Source of the DNA: Deltaproteobacteria bacterium
GTDB lineage: Bacteria > Desulfobacterota > Syntrophia > Syntrophales > JAIPED01
DNA length: 54,723 nt
Assembly: GCA_021737325.1 (NCBI GenBank)
Contig: JAIPED010000005.1
Coordinates: forward strand, 1-54,723
Reading direction: 5' to 3'
The stretch's first letter is position 1, and the number at the start of each line of letters is the position of its first letter. Made by a program: the position numbers and the translations under genes. The notes under the pieces were generated by a model. That model saw only the letters and a program-made list of their open reading frames with translations, was not told where the DNA came from and did not search any database. Positions 19,926 through 28,067 of the stretch are shown piece after piece.

Positions 19926-20354
19926 TTATAGCTTGTAGAGTTTTTCGCCTTCAACAACGGTTATCCCGTTCTCTTGGAGTACCTTATACGCCTTGGGAGG
20001 ATCATCGAAACGGAAAATAATCACCGCATTATGCCCACTCTTTTCTACAAATGCGTAGAGATATTCAATATTAATGCCCGCCTCCTGGAGGGGAAGCAGA
20101 ATCTGCGCCATGCCCCCAGAACTGTCTGGCACCTCCACGGCGATGACGGTGGCACGGTTAGCGGTGAAGCCATTATTCTTTAACACCTCTGCCGCTTTGG
20201 CCGCGTCATCGACAATTAGCCTTAAAACACCGTAATCGGCTGTGTCTGCCATGGATAGCGTTCTGATATTGATCCCGCCGTCGGCGAGCTTTTTGGCTAC
20301 TTCCAACAGTGTTCCCGGTTTGTTTTCCAAGAATATGGTTATTTGTTCCAGCAT
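19926..20354 (-). CDS. Double ACT-domain protein
   Basis: The 142-aa protein is two ACT domains in tandem (about 1-70 and 70-142): ITIFLENKPGTLLEVAKKLADGGINIRTLS and then an EVPDSSGGMAQILLPLQEAGINIEYLYAF repeat. ACT domains bind amino acids and usually regulate a partner. Stand-alone double ACT proteins commonly sit next to phenylacetate-CoA ligase and indolepyruvate oxidoreductase genes in anaerobes, so it probably senses an aromatic amino acid and tunes the PaaK reaction. It starts 14 bases after paaK with a GGAGGAC ribosome binding site. Confidence 0.85.
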   Translation of the reverse strand: MLEQITIFLENKPGTLLEVAKKLADGGINIRTLSMADTADYGVLRLIVDDAAKAAEVLKNNGFTANRATVIAVEVPDSSGGMAQILLPLQEAGINIEYLYAFVEKSGHNAVIIFRFDDPPKAYKVLQENGITVVEGEKLYKL

Positions 20355-20368
20355 ACTGATGTCCTCCG

Positions 20369-21679
20369 TTATATTTTTCTCTTGTCCGTTACCCTGTTCG
20401 CTTTGCCTTCAAAGCGTTGCAATGTTTTTGGTGCAACCATCTTCACCTGTGCGCTAATCCCTAAGTAATCTTTTAGGTCTTTTTTAAGCTTCTTCTCAAT
20501 GCCTTGTAGAACCTTAATCTCGCCGCCGCTCTTGGCAAACAGCGCATCGTTGACCTCCACCTGCACCTCTAGGGTGTCAAGGGAGCCTTCCCGATCAACT
20601 ATTAACTGATAGTGCGGTTCCACCCCCGAGACATTCATCATCACCGCCTCAATTTGCGAAGGGAAAACATTAACTCCCCTGATGATGAGCATATCATCGC
20701 TTCTCCCCATCACTCTTCCCATACGGACATGCGTTCTTCCGCAAACGCAGGGATCCAGATTCAAGCGGCAAATATCGCGGGTACGGTATCTAATAAGGGG
20801 AAAAGCCTCCTTGGTAAGGGTGCTAAAAACAAGTTCACCCTCTTCTCCCGGCTTAAGCACCTCCCCAGTCTTGGGGTCTATCGTTTCGACAAGGAAGCTA
20901 TCTTCAAAGATATGCAGACCATTTTTACCCTCAAGGCACTCCATGGAAACGCCAGGACCCATAATCTCAGAGAGCCCGTAGATATTTAGTGCATCAATGT
21001 TCAGCGCGTCCTCAATCTCTCCGCGCATTTCTTCGCTCCAAGGCTCCGCTCCAAGGATGCCGACCCTCAACTTCAGGGCACGCATATCAACGCCCATTTC
21101 TCGTCCCTGTTCGGCAAGGTTTAAAGCGTAGGAAGGCGTGCAACAGATGGCGGTGGGCGCGAAATCTTGCAAAAGCATGATTTGTCTTTTGGTGTTGCCT
21201 CCGGACATCGGGATGACACTTGCGCCTAATTTTTCGGCGCCGTAATGTGCGCCCAACCCTCCGGTAAAAAGACCATAACCATAGGCGTTATGGATCATGT
21301 CTTTGTTGGTGAGCCCCGCTGCGGCAAAGCACCGCGCCATTAATTCGGACCAGGTCTCAATATCGCGCTTGGTGTACCCCACGACCGTCGCCCTGCCGGT
21401 TGTTCCCGAGGAGGCGTGGAGGCGTACCACTGCGCTCATCGGCTCGGCAAATAGCTTGAAGGGATAGTTATCGCGGAGGTCTTGTTTGTTGGTGAAGGGA
21501 AATTTGGCAAGATCGGCAAGCGACCGTAGATCCTGTGGTTTTAGACCTGCCTTGTCAAAAGAATCCTTGTAAAAGGGTACATTGTTGTAAACCTTTTGTG
21601 CAACCTGTTGCAGTCTTTTGAGTTGCAACGCCTCTAATTCAGGACGCGGCAACATTTCAAATTCGGGATTATGTATCAT
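20369..21679 (-). CDS. paaK: Phenylacetate-CoA ligase
   Basis: This cytoplasmic AMP-forming ligase activates phenylacetate or another aryl acetate with CoA and ATP. The 436-aa length is standard. Visible motifs are the adenylation P-loop [17 protein letters not shown], the YGLSE motif in [24 protein letters not shown] and [20 protein letters not shown]. In anaerobes with an ACT-domain partner the enzyme usually acts on aryl-CoA products of aromatic amino acid fermentation or supplies them for synthesis. The indolepyruvate oxidoreductase genes often found beside this pair are not present in the window. Confidence 0.92.
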   Translation of the reverse strand: MIHNPEFEMLPRPELEALQLKRLQQVAQKVYNNVPFYKDSFDKAGLKPQDLRSLADLAKFPFTNKQDLRDNYPFKLFAEPMSAVVRLHASSGTTGRATVVGYTKRDIETWSELMARCFAAAGLTNKDMIHNAYGYGLFTGGLGAHYGAEKLGASVIPMSGGNTKRQIMLLQDFAPTAICCTPSYALNLAEQGREMGVDMRALKLRVGILGAEPWSEEMRGEIEDALNIDALNIYGLSEIMGPGVSMECLEGKNGLHIFEDSFLVETIDPKTGEVLKPGEEGELVFSTLTKEAFPLIRYRTRDICRLNLDPCVCGRTHVRMGRVMGRSDDMLIIRGVNVFPSQIEAVMMNVSGVEPHYQLIVDREGSLDTLEVQVEVNDALFAKSGGEIKVLQGIEKKLKKDLKDYLGISAQVKMVAPKTLQRFEGKANRVTDKRKI

Positions 21680-21888
21680 TGCTATACTCCTAACGCGGGA
21701 TTTATATTGCGGGGAGCGACCTACATAAATAGCGGCTTTAAGTCAAACTTGCCGGGACCTTGTCTTGTAGCCAAGGAAAAATGTCCTCGCGTGGATGGTG
21801 AATTGCCAAATAACTCTCCTTTCGTAAAACATTTGAACTCAGCCGCTGGCGTAGCCGGTCGGATGGAGTGACTAGCCATGCATTTACC

Positions 21889-22192
21889 CTACACGATTGT
21901 TCGTGTACTCGGCAGGCGGAGCAAAGCATAAGCCAGAAGATAACTTACCGTGCTGGCTATACCCGCCACGAGCGCTGCTTTAAGCCATGGGCTTGAGGGT
22001 GCTCCTATGAGAAGAAATTGGAGCACGGCGACAAACGGCAGATGAACTAAGTAAATCCAGAAAGACGCATGGCTGACACCAGGACATAGCTCTATAGGGA
22101 ATAATTGAGTGTTGCAGGACAACCAGCAGGATGACCAAGCTTTGCAAGCGATCCAGCGCCCTAATTCTCTGGTCAGGCAATCCGTTTATCAT
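21889..22192 (-). pseudogene. Acyltransferase 3 (OafA/YrhL-type) remnant
   Basis: On the minus strand, one frame reads RIRALDRLQSLVILLVVLQHS, which matches the conserved N-terminus of membrane acyltransferase 3 proteins (R.PALDGLRGLAILLVVLFH). A second frame then reads ASFWIYLVHLPFVAVLQ and a further hydrophobic segment, which matches their C-terminus. The two ends are about 30 codons apart instead of about 300 and are out of frame, so the gene has a large internal deletion and a frameshift. Confidence 0.65.
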
Positions 22193-22510
22193 CTGCCGGC
22201 CGCCTTAGGCGTATGAGATAAGTTTAGGTGTACTAAGAAAATAGCAAAGGTTGCTCTTCATGACATCCTAGTCCATGCTGCTGGTTAATTGTGATTTGTT
22301 TACCATTATCAAGATTGCGCATTTTTGCTCCTGTTCAACTTCCTTGTATGCGGTTGCTCATTTTACGCTACCTCATCTAAAAATCGGCAGGGTTTCTTAC
22401 ACCTTTACCACTTCTTGATTCATAACATGAGTAATCCCCCTGCACAATCTTGTCGTGTATTGTTACCTAAGACTCCTGAACCAATACGCTACATGGTTTG
22501 GCGTTTTGTC

Positions 22511-22551
22511 GTCATCCCTGCACCCGTCTGCACGAGTGCAAGCTCTGCGAG
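22511..22551 (+). repeat. Inverted repeat element, left copy
   Basis: This 41-base segment contains CACCCGT..GCACGAGTGCA. Its reverse complement recurs at 22737-22774 with a few differences. It is the more degenerate copy and lacks one of the outer arms. Confidence 0.55.
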
Positions 22552-22729
22552 CAACCGCAAAAAATGCAAGAGAACGAGGCATCCCGAAGATTTTGTAATA
22601 ATTGTCTTTTCAGTGCCTCACCCATGCACCACAAGATAAAGACCCTTGCGCAACTCGTTCATCAAACACCAACGGAAGAAAAGGCTCCTCGATTAAAGAA
22701 AATAACTGAAACATTTCAAACACCTCTGG

Positions 22730-22774
22730 ATTCCCGCTGGAGCCTGCACTCGTGAAAACGGGTGCGGGAATGAC
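22730..22774 (-). repeat. Inverted repeat element, right copy with ATTCCCGC/GCGGGAAT arms
   Basis: ATTCCCGC (22730-22737) and GCGGGAAT (22764-22771) are perfect inverted arms enclosing GCACTCGTGAAAACGGGTGC, itself a hairpin. Short interspersed elements with ATTCCC/GGGAAT arms are widespread in intergenic DNA of several bacterial groups. The reverse-complement copy lies at 22511-22551. Confidence 0.6.
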
Positions 22775-22932
22775 CACAACAAGGCAAGTGTTGCAGTTGT
22801 GCAAGAGTCTTTAGTAATAAACACAATTTTGGTCATGTAAGGGTGGGATACTCCGAAGCCTATTTTTCGCTCTGGTTGCCCGCGCAAAACGAACGGGGGA
22901 ATCTTGAGTAATTCCGCTGCGCATCAATGACC

Positions 22933-22948
22933 GTTGCAAAACTGCAAC
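22933..22948. promoter_or_regulatory. Inverted repeat, possible enhancer site for the sigma-54 promoter
   Basis: GTTGCA-AAAC-TGCAAC has perfect 6-bp arms and is followed by GTTGCCGGTCA, which also pairs loosely with TGACCGTTGC at the left (22928-22937). Its centre is about 140 bp upstream of the -24 element at 23080, a usual distance for an activator site. It does not match the NifA TGT-N10-ACA consensus. Confidence 0.35.
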
Positions 22949-23078
22949 CATAGTTGCCGGTCAATGGTAGCCGATATGATACTAATTCTTGCTGGCGAAT
23001 TGTTGTTAATGATTTTTTTGCTAAAAAAAGTTAATTACAATAGTATGTTATATATATTTATTAAACATATTGATACTT

Positions 23079-23095
23079 TGGCATGATTTTCGCTT
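23079..23095 (+). promoter_or_regulatory. Sigma-54 (-24/-12) promoter of the Fe-S/NifX operon
   Basis: TGGCATGATTTTCGCTT matches the consensus TGGCACG-N4-TTGCW with two mismatches. The key GG (23080-23081) and GC (23092-23093) are at the required spacing. The predicted transcription start is about 23105, just before the ribosome binding site GGAGG (23111-23115) of the first gene. The 60 bp upstream are very AT-rich, suiting DNA bending. A sigma-54 activator gene lies in the same window at 9057. Confidence 0.65.
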
Positions 23096-23125
23096 CCCTC
23101 CAATATGCTAGGAGGATATTCGATT

Positions 23126-23686
23126 ATGATAGTGGCATTGGCTGTTTGGGATGAGCGTATTGCGCCGGTATTTGATGTGGCTCGGCAGTTGGTTGTTTTG
23201 AGCTTGGAGGACGGGGTTGCCCACAAGCAAGAGCAAGTTCGTTTATCGGAAGGGTTGACTGGTCAGCAAAGGGCTTTGGTCATTGAAGAGATTGGTACTC
23301 AAAAACTTGTTTGTGGCGCAATTTCGCGCACGCTGAGCGCGTTAATTGAAGCGATGGGCATTGAGGTGATTTCTTTTATCTCCGGTAGCCTTGGTGAAGT
23401 GGAACGAGCGCTGCTGGATAGCAATTTTAATTGGGAGAAGCTGGCGATGCCGGGATGCTACGGAACAAAAGTGGAGGCTGATATGGAAAATCCTGACAAG
23501 GCTATGAATCAAAGAGGAGCGGGCAGGGCAGGCGGTAGAGGAAGTGCAGTATGCCGCAGGGGAGCTGGTACCAGTGGTAGTTGTGTCTGTCCACAATGTG
23601 GGGAGAAGGTCCCTCACCAGCGGGGAAGACCATGTTTTGAGGTGAATTGCTCCAAGTGCGGCACAGCAATGGCAAGGGAGTTTTAA
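23126..23686 (+). CDS. NifX/NifB-type cofactor-binding domain protein with Cys-rich tail
   Basis: The first 110 residues form a dinitrogenase iron-molybdenum cofactor-type domain (NifX/NafY/NifB C-terminal family), which in known members binds Fe-S or Fe-Mo cofactor precursors. Here it reads VALAVWDERIAPVFDVARQL and then alternating beta/alpha segments. A Gly/Arg-rich linker leads to a zinc-ribbon-like tail with CPQCGEKVPHQRG and CSKCGTAMA. The tail is unusual for a NifX protein and suggests a metal or partner-binding addition. The ATG at 23126 is chosen for its GGAGG at 10 bases. It is the first gene after the -24/-12 promoter and heads a 15-gene co-directional block. Confidence 0.8.
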   Translation: MIVALAVWDERIAPVFDVARQLVVLSLEDGVAHKQEQVRLSEGLTGQQRALVIEEIGTQKLVCGAISRTLSALIEAMGIEVISFISGSLGEVERALLDSNFNWEKLAMPGCYGTKVEADMENPDKAMNQRGAGRAGGRGSAVCRRGAGTSGSCVCPQCGEKVPHQRGRPCFEVNCSKCGTAMAREF

Positions 23687-23735
23687 TCGGTGAGTGTTTT
23701 TAGCGTTTACTAAATTCTTGAGGAGGATGAAGGTT

Positions 23736-24026
23736 ATGCCAAGAGGAGATGGGACAGGTCCAAGGGGAGTCGGGGCGATGACGGGACGCGCCCGGGGGTT
23801 TTGTGCGGGTTTTAGTTCGCCCGGAGATGACAACGGTTGGGGATTGGGTGCGGGGTTCTGCCGAAGGTTTGGCGGTAGCTTCCGTAGCAGGAGATTCGTG
23901 GGTAATCCCCCAGCGTTGCCTGCAGGGTATAGCGAAAATTCTTTACAGGGACAAATGACTATTTTGTGTGAAGAGATAAAGAATCTTCAAGAGAGATTGC
24001 GTCAAGGGGAAAAGGAACAAGGGTAA
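23736..24026 (+). CDS. DUF5320-type small protein
   Basis: The N-terminus MPRGDGTGPRG..AMTGRARGFCAG is the recognisable Gly-rich pattern of DUF5320 proteins, here followed by further Gly/Arg/Phe-rich sequence and a C-terminal coiled coil (LQGQMTILCEEIKNLQERLRQ, about residues 66-88). The function of the family is unknown. These proteins commonly neighbour NifX-type and MinD-type genes in anaerobes, as here. The chosen ATG starts exactly at the conserved motif and has AGGAGG about 10 bases upstream; the open frame continues further upstream but without support. Confidence 0.7.
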   Translation: MPRGDGTGPRGVGAMTGRARGFCAGFSSPGDDNGWGLGAGFCRRFGGSFRSRRFVGNPPALPAGYSENSLQGQMTILCEEIKNLQERLRQGEKEQG

Positions 24027-24141
24027 TTTACTGTTTCCGACGAAAATATTCCCTCTTGCGGATGAAGCGCAGGCAGTTTTTCGCTTGTGAGAGCTAAAGA
24101 TACTATCATGACAAAAATTATAAAGGGAGAGATTCATTAGT

Positions 24142-25092
24142 ATGGGAGGAAGATTAAAAAATTTCCCCGTGCCATTTTTTTCTGTGGTGATGGGGATTGC
24201 GGGGGCTACAATTGCCTCACAAAGGGTTGAAGCTTCTCTGCAGACGGGGGCAGTTGTGAGCGGGGTTTTACTTTTATTATCGGTAACGGTTTTTGCGCTG
24301 ATTTTATGCCTATATACCGTGAAAATGATGCTTTATACGGATGAAGTGAAAAAAGAATTTCGCGATCCAGTACGCATCAATTTTTTTCCTACGGTATCCA
24401 TTAGCCTGTTATTGCTAGCTGTTGCGTTTTCTCCGTTGCATCCCAGAGTGGGTGCTACGCTCGCGTTGACCGGAGCTATCCTCCAGTTTTTCTTCTTTTT
24501 GGTGATTGTTGCGGAGTGGATCAGGCATGAGCGCTTTGAAATAAAACACATGAATCCGTCATGGTTTATTCCCGCTGTTGGCAATCTCCTCATCTCTATC
24601 GCCTGTACAGGAATAACACCGGCGATTGTTTCTTGGTTTTTTTTCAGCGCGGGAATATTTTTTTGGTTGGTGTTGCAGGTAATCCTTTTTTCCCGAATCA
24701 TCTTTAATGCGCCACTTCCGGAGAAACTCGTTCCTACATTTTTCATCTTAATTGCCCCTCCTGCCGTTGGTTTTCTCGCTTATTTTAAGCTAACGGGGGT
24801 CGTTGATAATTTTGCGACATTTCTCTTTTGTGTTGCTCTCCTCATGTTCTTTTTACTCCTATCCCTAGGGCGGATGTTTTTCCAAATTCGCTTTTTTATT
24901 TCTTGGTGGGCGTATTCTTTCCCCCTGGCGGCATTGACGATGGCGTCATTGGCGTACCATCATCACGGTGGAGGTGAAGTACCACTTTATTTCGGGTTAG
25001 GACTTTTTCTCCTCCTGGCGCTACTGATACTGTTCTTGATTATCAGAACGCTTATTGCCATACTTCGCCACGAAATCTGTGTGGAGGAATAG
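24142..25092 (+). CDS. Membrane transporter of the TDT/SLAC1 (TehA-like) family
   Basis: The 316-aa protein has about ten hydrophobic helices. It starts with LKNFPVPFFSVVMGIAGATIA, the TehA/SLAC1-type first helix (FP..FF..VMG..G). SLAC1/TehA proteins are anion channels or exporters (for example tellurite, sulfite, dicarboxylates), so an anion is the likely substrate but cannot be named from sequence. Being inside the Fe-S operon, sulfite or another sulfur anion would be sensible, but this is a guess. A ribosome binding site AAGGGAGAG precedes the ATG. Confidence 0.7.
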   Translation: MGGRLKNFPVPFFSVVMGIAGATIASQRVEASLQTGAVVSGVLLLLSVTVFALILCLYTVKMMLYTDEVKKEFRDPVRINFFPTVSISLLLLAVAFSPLHPRVGATLALTGAILQFFFFLVIVAEWIRHERFEIKHMNPSWFIPAVGNLLISIACTGITPAIVSWFFFSAGIFFWLVLQVILFSRIIFNAPLPEKLVPTFFILIAPPAVGFLAYFKLTGVVDNFATFLFCVALLMFFLLLSLGRMFFQIRFFISWWAYSFPLAALTMASLAYHHHGGGEVPLYFGLGLFLLLALLILFLIIRTLIAILRHEICVEE

Positions 25093-25097
25093 CGACA

Positions 25098-25433
25098 ATG
25101 TCCCATAACGAAACGGAAATGATCAAAGTTGTCCATGATGTGGGAAAAACGCAGTTTTTTTGCGATATTGAGGGATACCGTTGCTTCGTGGAGTACGAAA
25201 TTACCGAAGAAGGGATGATTGATATTCAGCACACGATGGTCAATGAAAACCTTCGCGGGAGAGGGATTGCGGCGGTTTTGCTCAAGGAGGTTTCCGCATT
25301 TGCCCAGCGTGAGGGAAGAAAGGTGATACCCACCTGTTCTTATGCGGCTAAATTCTACGAAAAAAGCCGTGAATATGCCCCAATTATTGTTAATGAAGTA
25401 GCTGAAGGGAAGATTGCGTCATCCCAGCCGTAA
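25098..25433 (+). CDS. Small GNAT-type N-acetyltransferase (YjdJ-like)
   Basis: The 111-aa protein belongs to the short GCN5-related acetyltransferase family (PF14542 type). It has YEITEEGMIDIQHTMV, the acetyl-CoA-binding loop NENLRGRGIAAVLLKEVSAFA, and the C-terminal VIPTCSYAAKFYEKSREY. The substrate is unknown for the family. It begins 5 bases after the transporter stop, so it is translated from the same mRNA. Confidence 0.85.
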   Translation: MSHNETEMIKVVHDVGKTQFFCDIEGYRCFVEYEITEEGMIDIQHTMVNENLRGRGIAAVLLKEVSAFAQREGRKVIPTCSYAAKFYEKSREYAPIIVNEVAEGKIASSQP

Positions 25434-25470
25434 ATTTTTACATAATTGTTAAACAGGGAGGTACCTAAAA

Positions 25471-25830
25471 ATGAAGATTGCTTTTACCACGGCGGGAGAG
25501 AGCCTGGAGGCGGCATTGGACAGCCGTTTCGGTAGAGCACCGAAATTTCTAATTTATGAAACCGATGATGGCTCATATATCATCATTGACAATGAACAGA
25601 ACCTCAACGCGGCTCAAGGAGCGGGTATTCAAGCCGCGCAAAGCGTTATCAAGGCAGGCGCCTTGGCGGTGGTTACGGGGCATTGTGGTCCCAAGGCGTT
25701 TAAGGTTTTAAGCGCGGGGGGGGTTACGATCTACAACTCTACAGCTCCAACAATCATTTCTGCTCTGGTAGAGTACACCAACGGCAAATTGGCGCCACTG
25801 TCTTCGGCAAATGCAGAGGCGCATTGGTAA
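25471..25830 (+). CDS. NifX/NifB-type cofactor-binding protein
   Basis: This 119-aa protein is a single dinitrogenase iron-molybdenum cofactor domain. It begins MKIAFTTAGESLEAALDSRFGRAPKFLIYE, the family's usual start, and later has VVTGHCGPKAFKVLSAGGVTIY. NifX-type domains bind Fe-S or Fe-Mo precursors; no nitrogenase genes are seen here, so another metal cofactor is probable. An AGGGAGG ribosome binding site precedes the ATG. It is the second of three such proteins in the operon. Confidence 0.88.
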   Translation: MKIAFTTAGESLEAALDSRFGRAPKFLIYETDDGSYIIIDNEQNLNAAQGAGIQAAQSVIKAGALAVVTGHCGPKAFKVLSAGGVTIYNSTAPTIISALVEYTNGKLAPLSSANAEAHW

Positions 25831-25832
25831 AA

Positions 25833-26318
25833 ATGGATAAAATAATCTATCGCCCGATTGGCGTAATCCATTCTGAACACAAGGACACAGCGAAAACACC
25901 GATTCAACCGCGCTATGCGGGGGGAGCCAGGGGTGTTGTGGAGGTTTTTCCCGAGTTTGCGGAGGGGCTATGCGATATTGAGGGATTCTCGCACATTTAT
26001 CTTCTTTATCACTTTCATCTCTCACAGGGCTTTAAGCTCATAAGCAAACCTTTTTTGCAGGATATGGAGCATGGTGTGTTTGCCATTCGTTCGCCACATC
26101 GCCCCAACGGGTTGGGGCTTAGCGTTGTGGAATTGTTATCAAGACGGGAAAATTTGTTAGATATTGCTGGCGTTGATGTCATTGACGGCACGCCACTGCT
26201 GGATATTAAACCATACACCACGAAGTTTGACGGCTGGATAAAGAGTGCCAGCAACGGTTGGCAGGACGATGTTAGCGAAGAGGAAGCGGAAGTTTTAGGT
26301 TCCCGCGGGAATGGGTGA
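25833..26318 (+). CDS. trmO: tRNA (N6-threonylcarbamoyladenosine37-N6)-methyltransferase TrmO-like
   Basis: This TsaA/YaeB-family enzyme transfers a methyl group from SAM to t6A37 of certain tRNAs in the studied members. It has YRPIGVIHS, FSHIYLLYHFHLS, GVFAIRSPHRPNGLGLSVVELL and DGTPLLDIKPYTTKFD, the four hallmark blocks. It has 161 aa and only the core domain, without the C-terminal extension of E. coli TrmO. Anaerobes often carry short homologues inside metal-related clusters, so a different substrate is possible. The ATG at 25833 is used; a TTG at 25824, overlapping the previous stop, is an alternative. Confidence 0.85.
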   Translation: MDKIIYRPIGVIHSEHKDTAKTPIQPRYAGGARGVVEVFPEFAEGLCDIEGFSHIYLLYHFHLSQGFKLISKPFLQDMEHGVFAIRSPHRPNGLGLSVVELLSRRENLLDIAGVDVIDGTPLLDIKPYTTKFDGWIKSASNGWQDDVSEEEAEVLGSRGNG

Positions 26319-26363
26319 GATTATCCAACGGAAGAATAATAAACATTAACAGGGGAGAGAATA

Positions 26364-28055
26364 ATGGGAAAGAGAATTATCGTTGTTGGTGGTTCTGCAG
26401 CGGGACCAAAAGCCGCCGCAAAAGCAAGGCGGCTTGATGAAAATGCCGAGATTACCATAATCCAAAAGGATGCCGAGTTATCAATGGCATCATGCGGATA
26501 TCCTTACTATGTCGGCGGGGTTTTTGATGATCGTAATATGCTTCTTTGTACACCTACTGGCGTTGTCCGCAACCCTACATTTTACATGAATGCCAAAAAA
26601 ATAGAGGCTTTGGTATGTACGGAGGTGACGGCGATAGACAGACAGAAAAAGAGCGTTCAATGCCGCAATCTAGAGTCAGGGACCACCAGCGAGGTTCCTT
26701 ATGATAAGTTGATCCTCGCAACGGGTTCCATTCCCAACATGCCGAGGATTCCTGGCGCGAGCCTCGAAGGCATAACCACCCTTCAGAGCATGTCCGATGC
26801 CGATTACCTCCGCAAAATTAAGGACGAAAAGAAAATAACCAAAGCCGTTGTTATCGGTGGTGGGTTAATTGGCGTGGAGACCTGCGAGGCGTTACAGTTA
26901 GCGGGAATAGATATTACGGTTGTAGAGTTACTGCCACAGCTTCTGACCTTTCTTGATTGGGAATTGGCAAAGCTCATAGAAAACCATATCAAGAGCAAGA
27001 ATGTTAATGTAATCACGGAAAATGGGATAGTGGCCTTCCTGGGCGATGGGAAAAAGCTCTCCGGCATTAAACTTGCCAACGGTGCGGAGATTCCCTGCGA
27101 GTTGGCCGTTGTCGCCATTGGCGTTCGTCCCAACTCCTTGATCGCCAAGGAGGCGGGCTTAAAAATCGGAGAAAGGGGTGGTGTGTGCGTCAATGAATAC
27201 CTGCAAACTTCCGATACTGATATCTATGCGGTGGGCGATTGCATTGAGGTTAAGAACCTTATCACTGGTAAAATGATCCATGCTCCCTTTGGCGATTTGG
27301 CAAACCTGCAAGGACGCGCCGCAGGGGAAAACGCGATAAGCGGCAACAAGGCGCAATTTTCTGGCACCATCCAAACAGGTATTTGTAAAATATTTGATTA
27401 CGCGGCGGGCACAACGGGGCTTACCGAAAAAGCTGCACTTCAGGCTGGGTTTGATATTCTCACGGTTGTTAACACGAGTCTGGATAAGCCGGGCTTTATG
27501 CAGGGGAAGCTCCTGATAACCAAGCTCGTTGTGGAAAAGGGTAGCGGAAAAATTCTGGGGGCGCAGTGTATCGGCGCTGGTGATGTCGGCAGGCAGGTGG
27601 CGCAATGGGCGATGGCGATCATGGCGGGTTTTAGCGTTCACGATGTTATTAATGCAGATCTTCCTTATGCGCCGCCATTCTCGTTGGCGCTGGATCACTT
27701 CATCGCTACCGCACATATTATGCAAAACAAAATGTTAGGTAGGCTGAAAGGGATTAGCGCCCGGGAAGTGAAAGAGCGCATCGACAAGGGGGAGAAAATA
27801 ACCTTTTTGGATATCCGCGATCATAGCGAATATGAGGCGATGCGGTTGGGTATCGGGGAAAAACTGATTCCACTAGGAGCCTTGCGCAAAAAACTGGGTG
27901 AGCTTCCCCAGGAGAAAGATGCGCCGATAGTTACCTTTTGTAAAATATCCCTACGGGGCTATGAAGCGGCTTTGGTTTTAGAAGCCAACGGCTGGAGGAA
28001 TGTGCGGGTGATGGAGGGTGGAATTATGGCTTGGCCTTTTGGCAGAGAAAAGTAA
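26364..28055 (+). CDS. CoA-disulfide reductase-like flavoprotein fused to rhodanese
   Basis: Residues 1-445 are a pyridine-nucleotide disulfide oxidoreductase of the CoA-disulfide reductase/NADH oxidase type: FAD motif VVGGSAAGPKAA, the single redox Cys C44 in SMASCGYPYY, a second dinucleotide fold AVVIGGGLIGVETCEAL, and the FAD motif TDIYAVGDC. Residues about 465-563 are a rhodanese domain with catalytic C526 in TFCKISLRGYEAA. Related fusions reduce CoA disulfide, CoA persulfide or polysulfide with NAD(P)H. In this operon it may handle sulfane sulfur for Fe-S assembly or respiration. It starts 45 bp after trmO with a strong GGGGAGAG ribosome binding site. Confidence 0.9.
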   Translation: MGKRIIVVGGSAAGPKAAAKARRLDENAEITIIQKDAELSMASCGYPYYVGGVFDDRNMLLCTPTGVVRNPTFYMNAKKIEALVCTEVTAIDRQKKSVQCRNLESGTTSEVPYDKLILATGSIPNMPRIPGASLEGITTLQSMSDADYLRKIKDEKKITKAVVIGGGLIGVETCEALQLAGIDITVVELLPQLLTFLDWELAKLIENHIKSKNVNVITENGIVAFLGDGKKLSGIKLANGAEIPCELAVVAIGVRPNSLIAKEAGLKIGERGGVCVNEYLQTSDTDIYAVGDCIEVKNLITGKMIHAPFGDLANLQGRAAGENAISGNKAQFSGTIQTGICKIFDYAAGTTGLTEKAALQAGFDILTVVNTSLDKPGFMQGKLLITKLVVEKGSGKILGAQCIGAGDVGRQVAQWAMAIMAGFSVHDVINADLPYAPPFSLALDHFIATAHIMQNKMLGRLKGISAREVKERIDKGEKITFLDIRDHSEYEAMRLGIGEKLIPLGALRKKLGELPQEKDAPIVTFCKISLRGYEAALVLEANGWRNVRVMEGGIMAWPFGREK

Positions 28056-28067
28056 CGGGGGTAAAAG

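Larger units (their letters stand above)
21680..23078. other. Gene-poor decayed region
   Basis: About 1.4 kb without an intact gene. It contains the remnant of an acyltransferase-3 gene (21889-22192), a pair of inverted repeat copies (22511-22551 and 22737-22774), an inverted repeat at 22933-22948 and, at its right end, an AT-rich segment leading into the promoter of the Fe-S operon. Several short open frames at 22325-22887 are made by the repeat units read on both strands and are not believed. Confidence 0.6.

Noticed and set aside
22325-22887. Several overlapping open frames on both strands, some with repeated peptide VVIPAP
   Set aside because: The shared peptide comes from the two inverted repeat copies read on opposite strands; no ribosome binding sites or domains.
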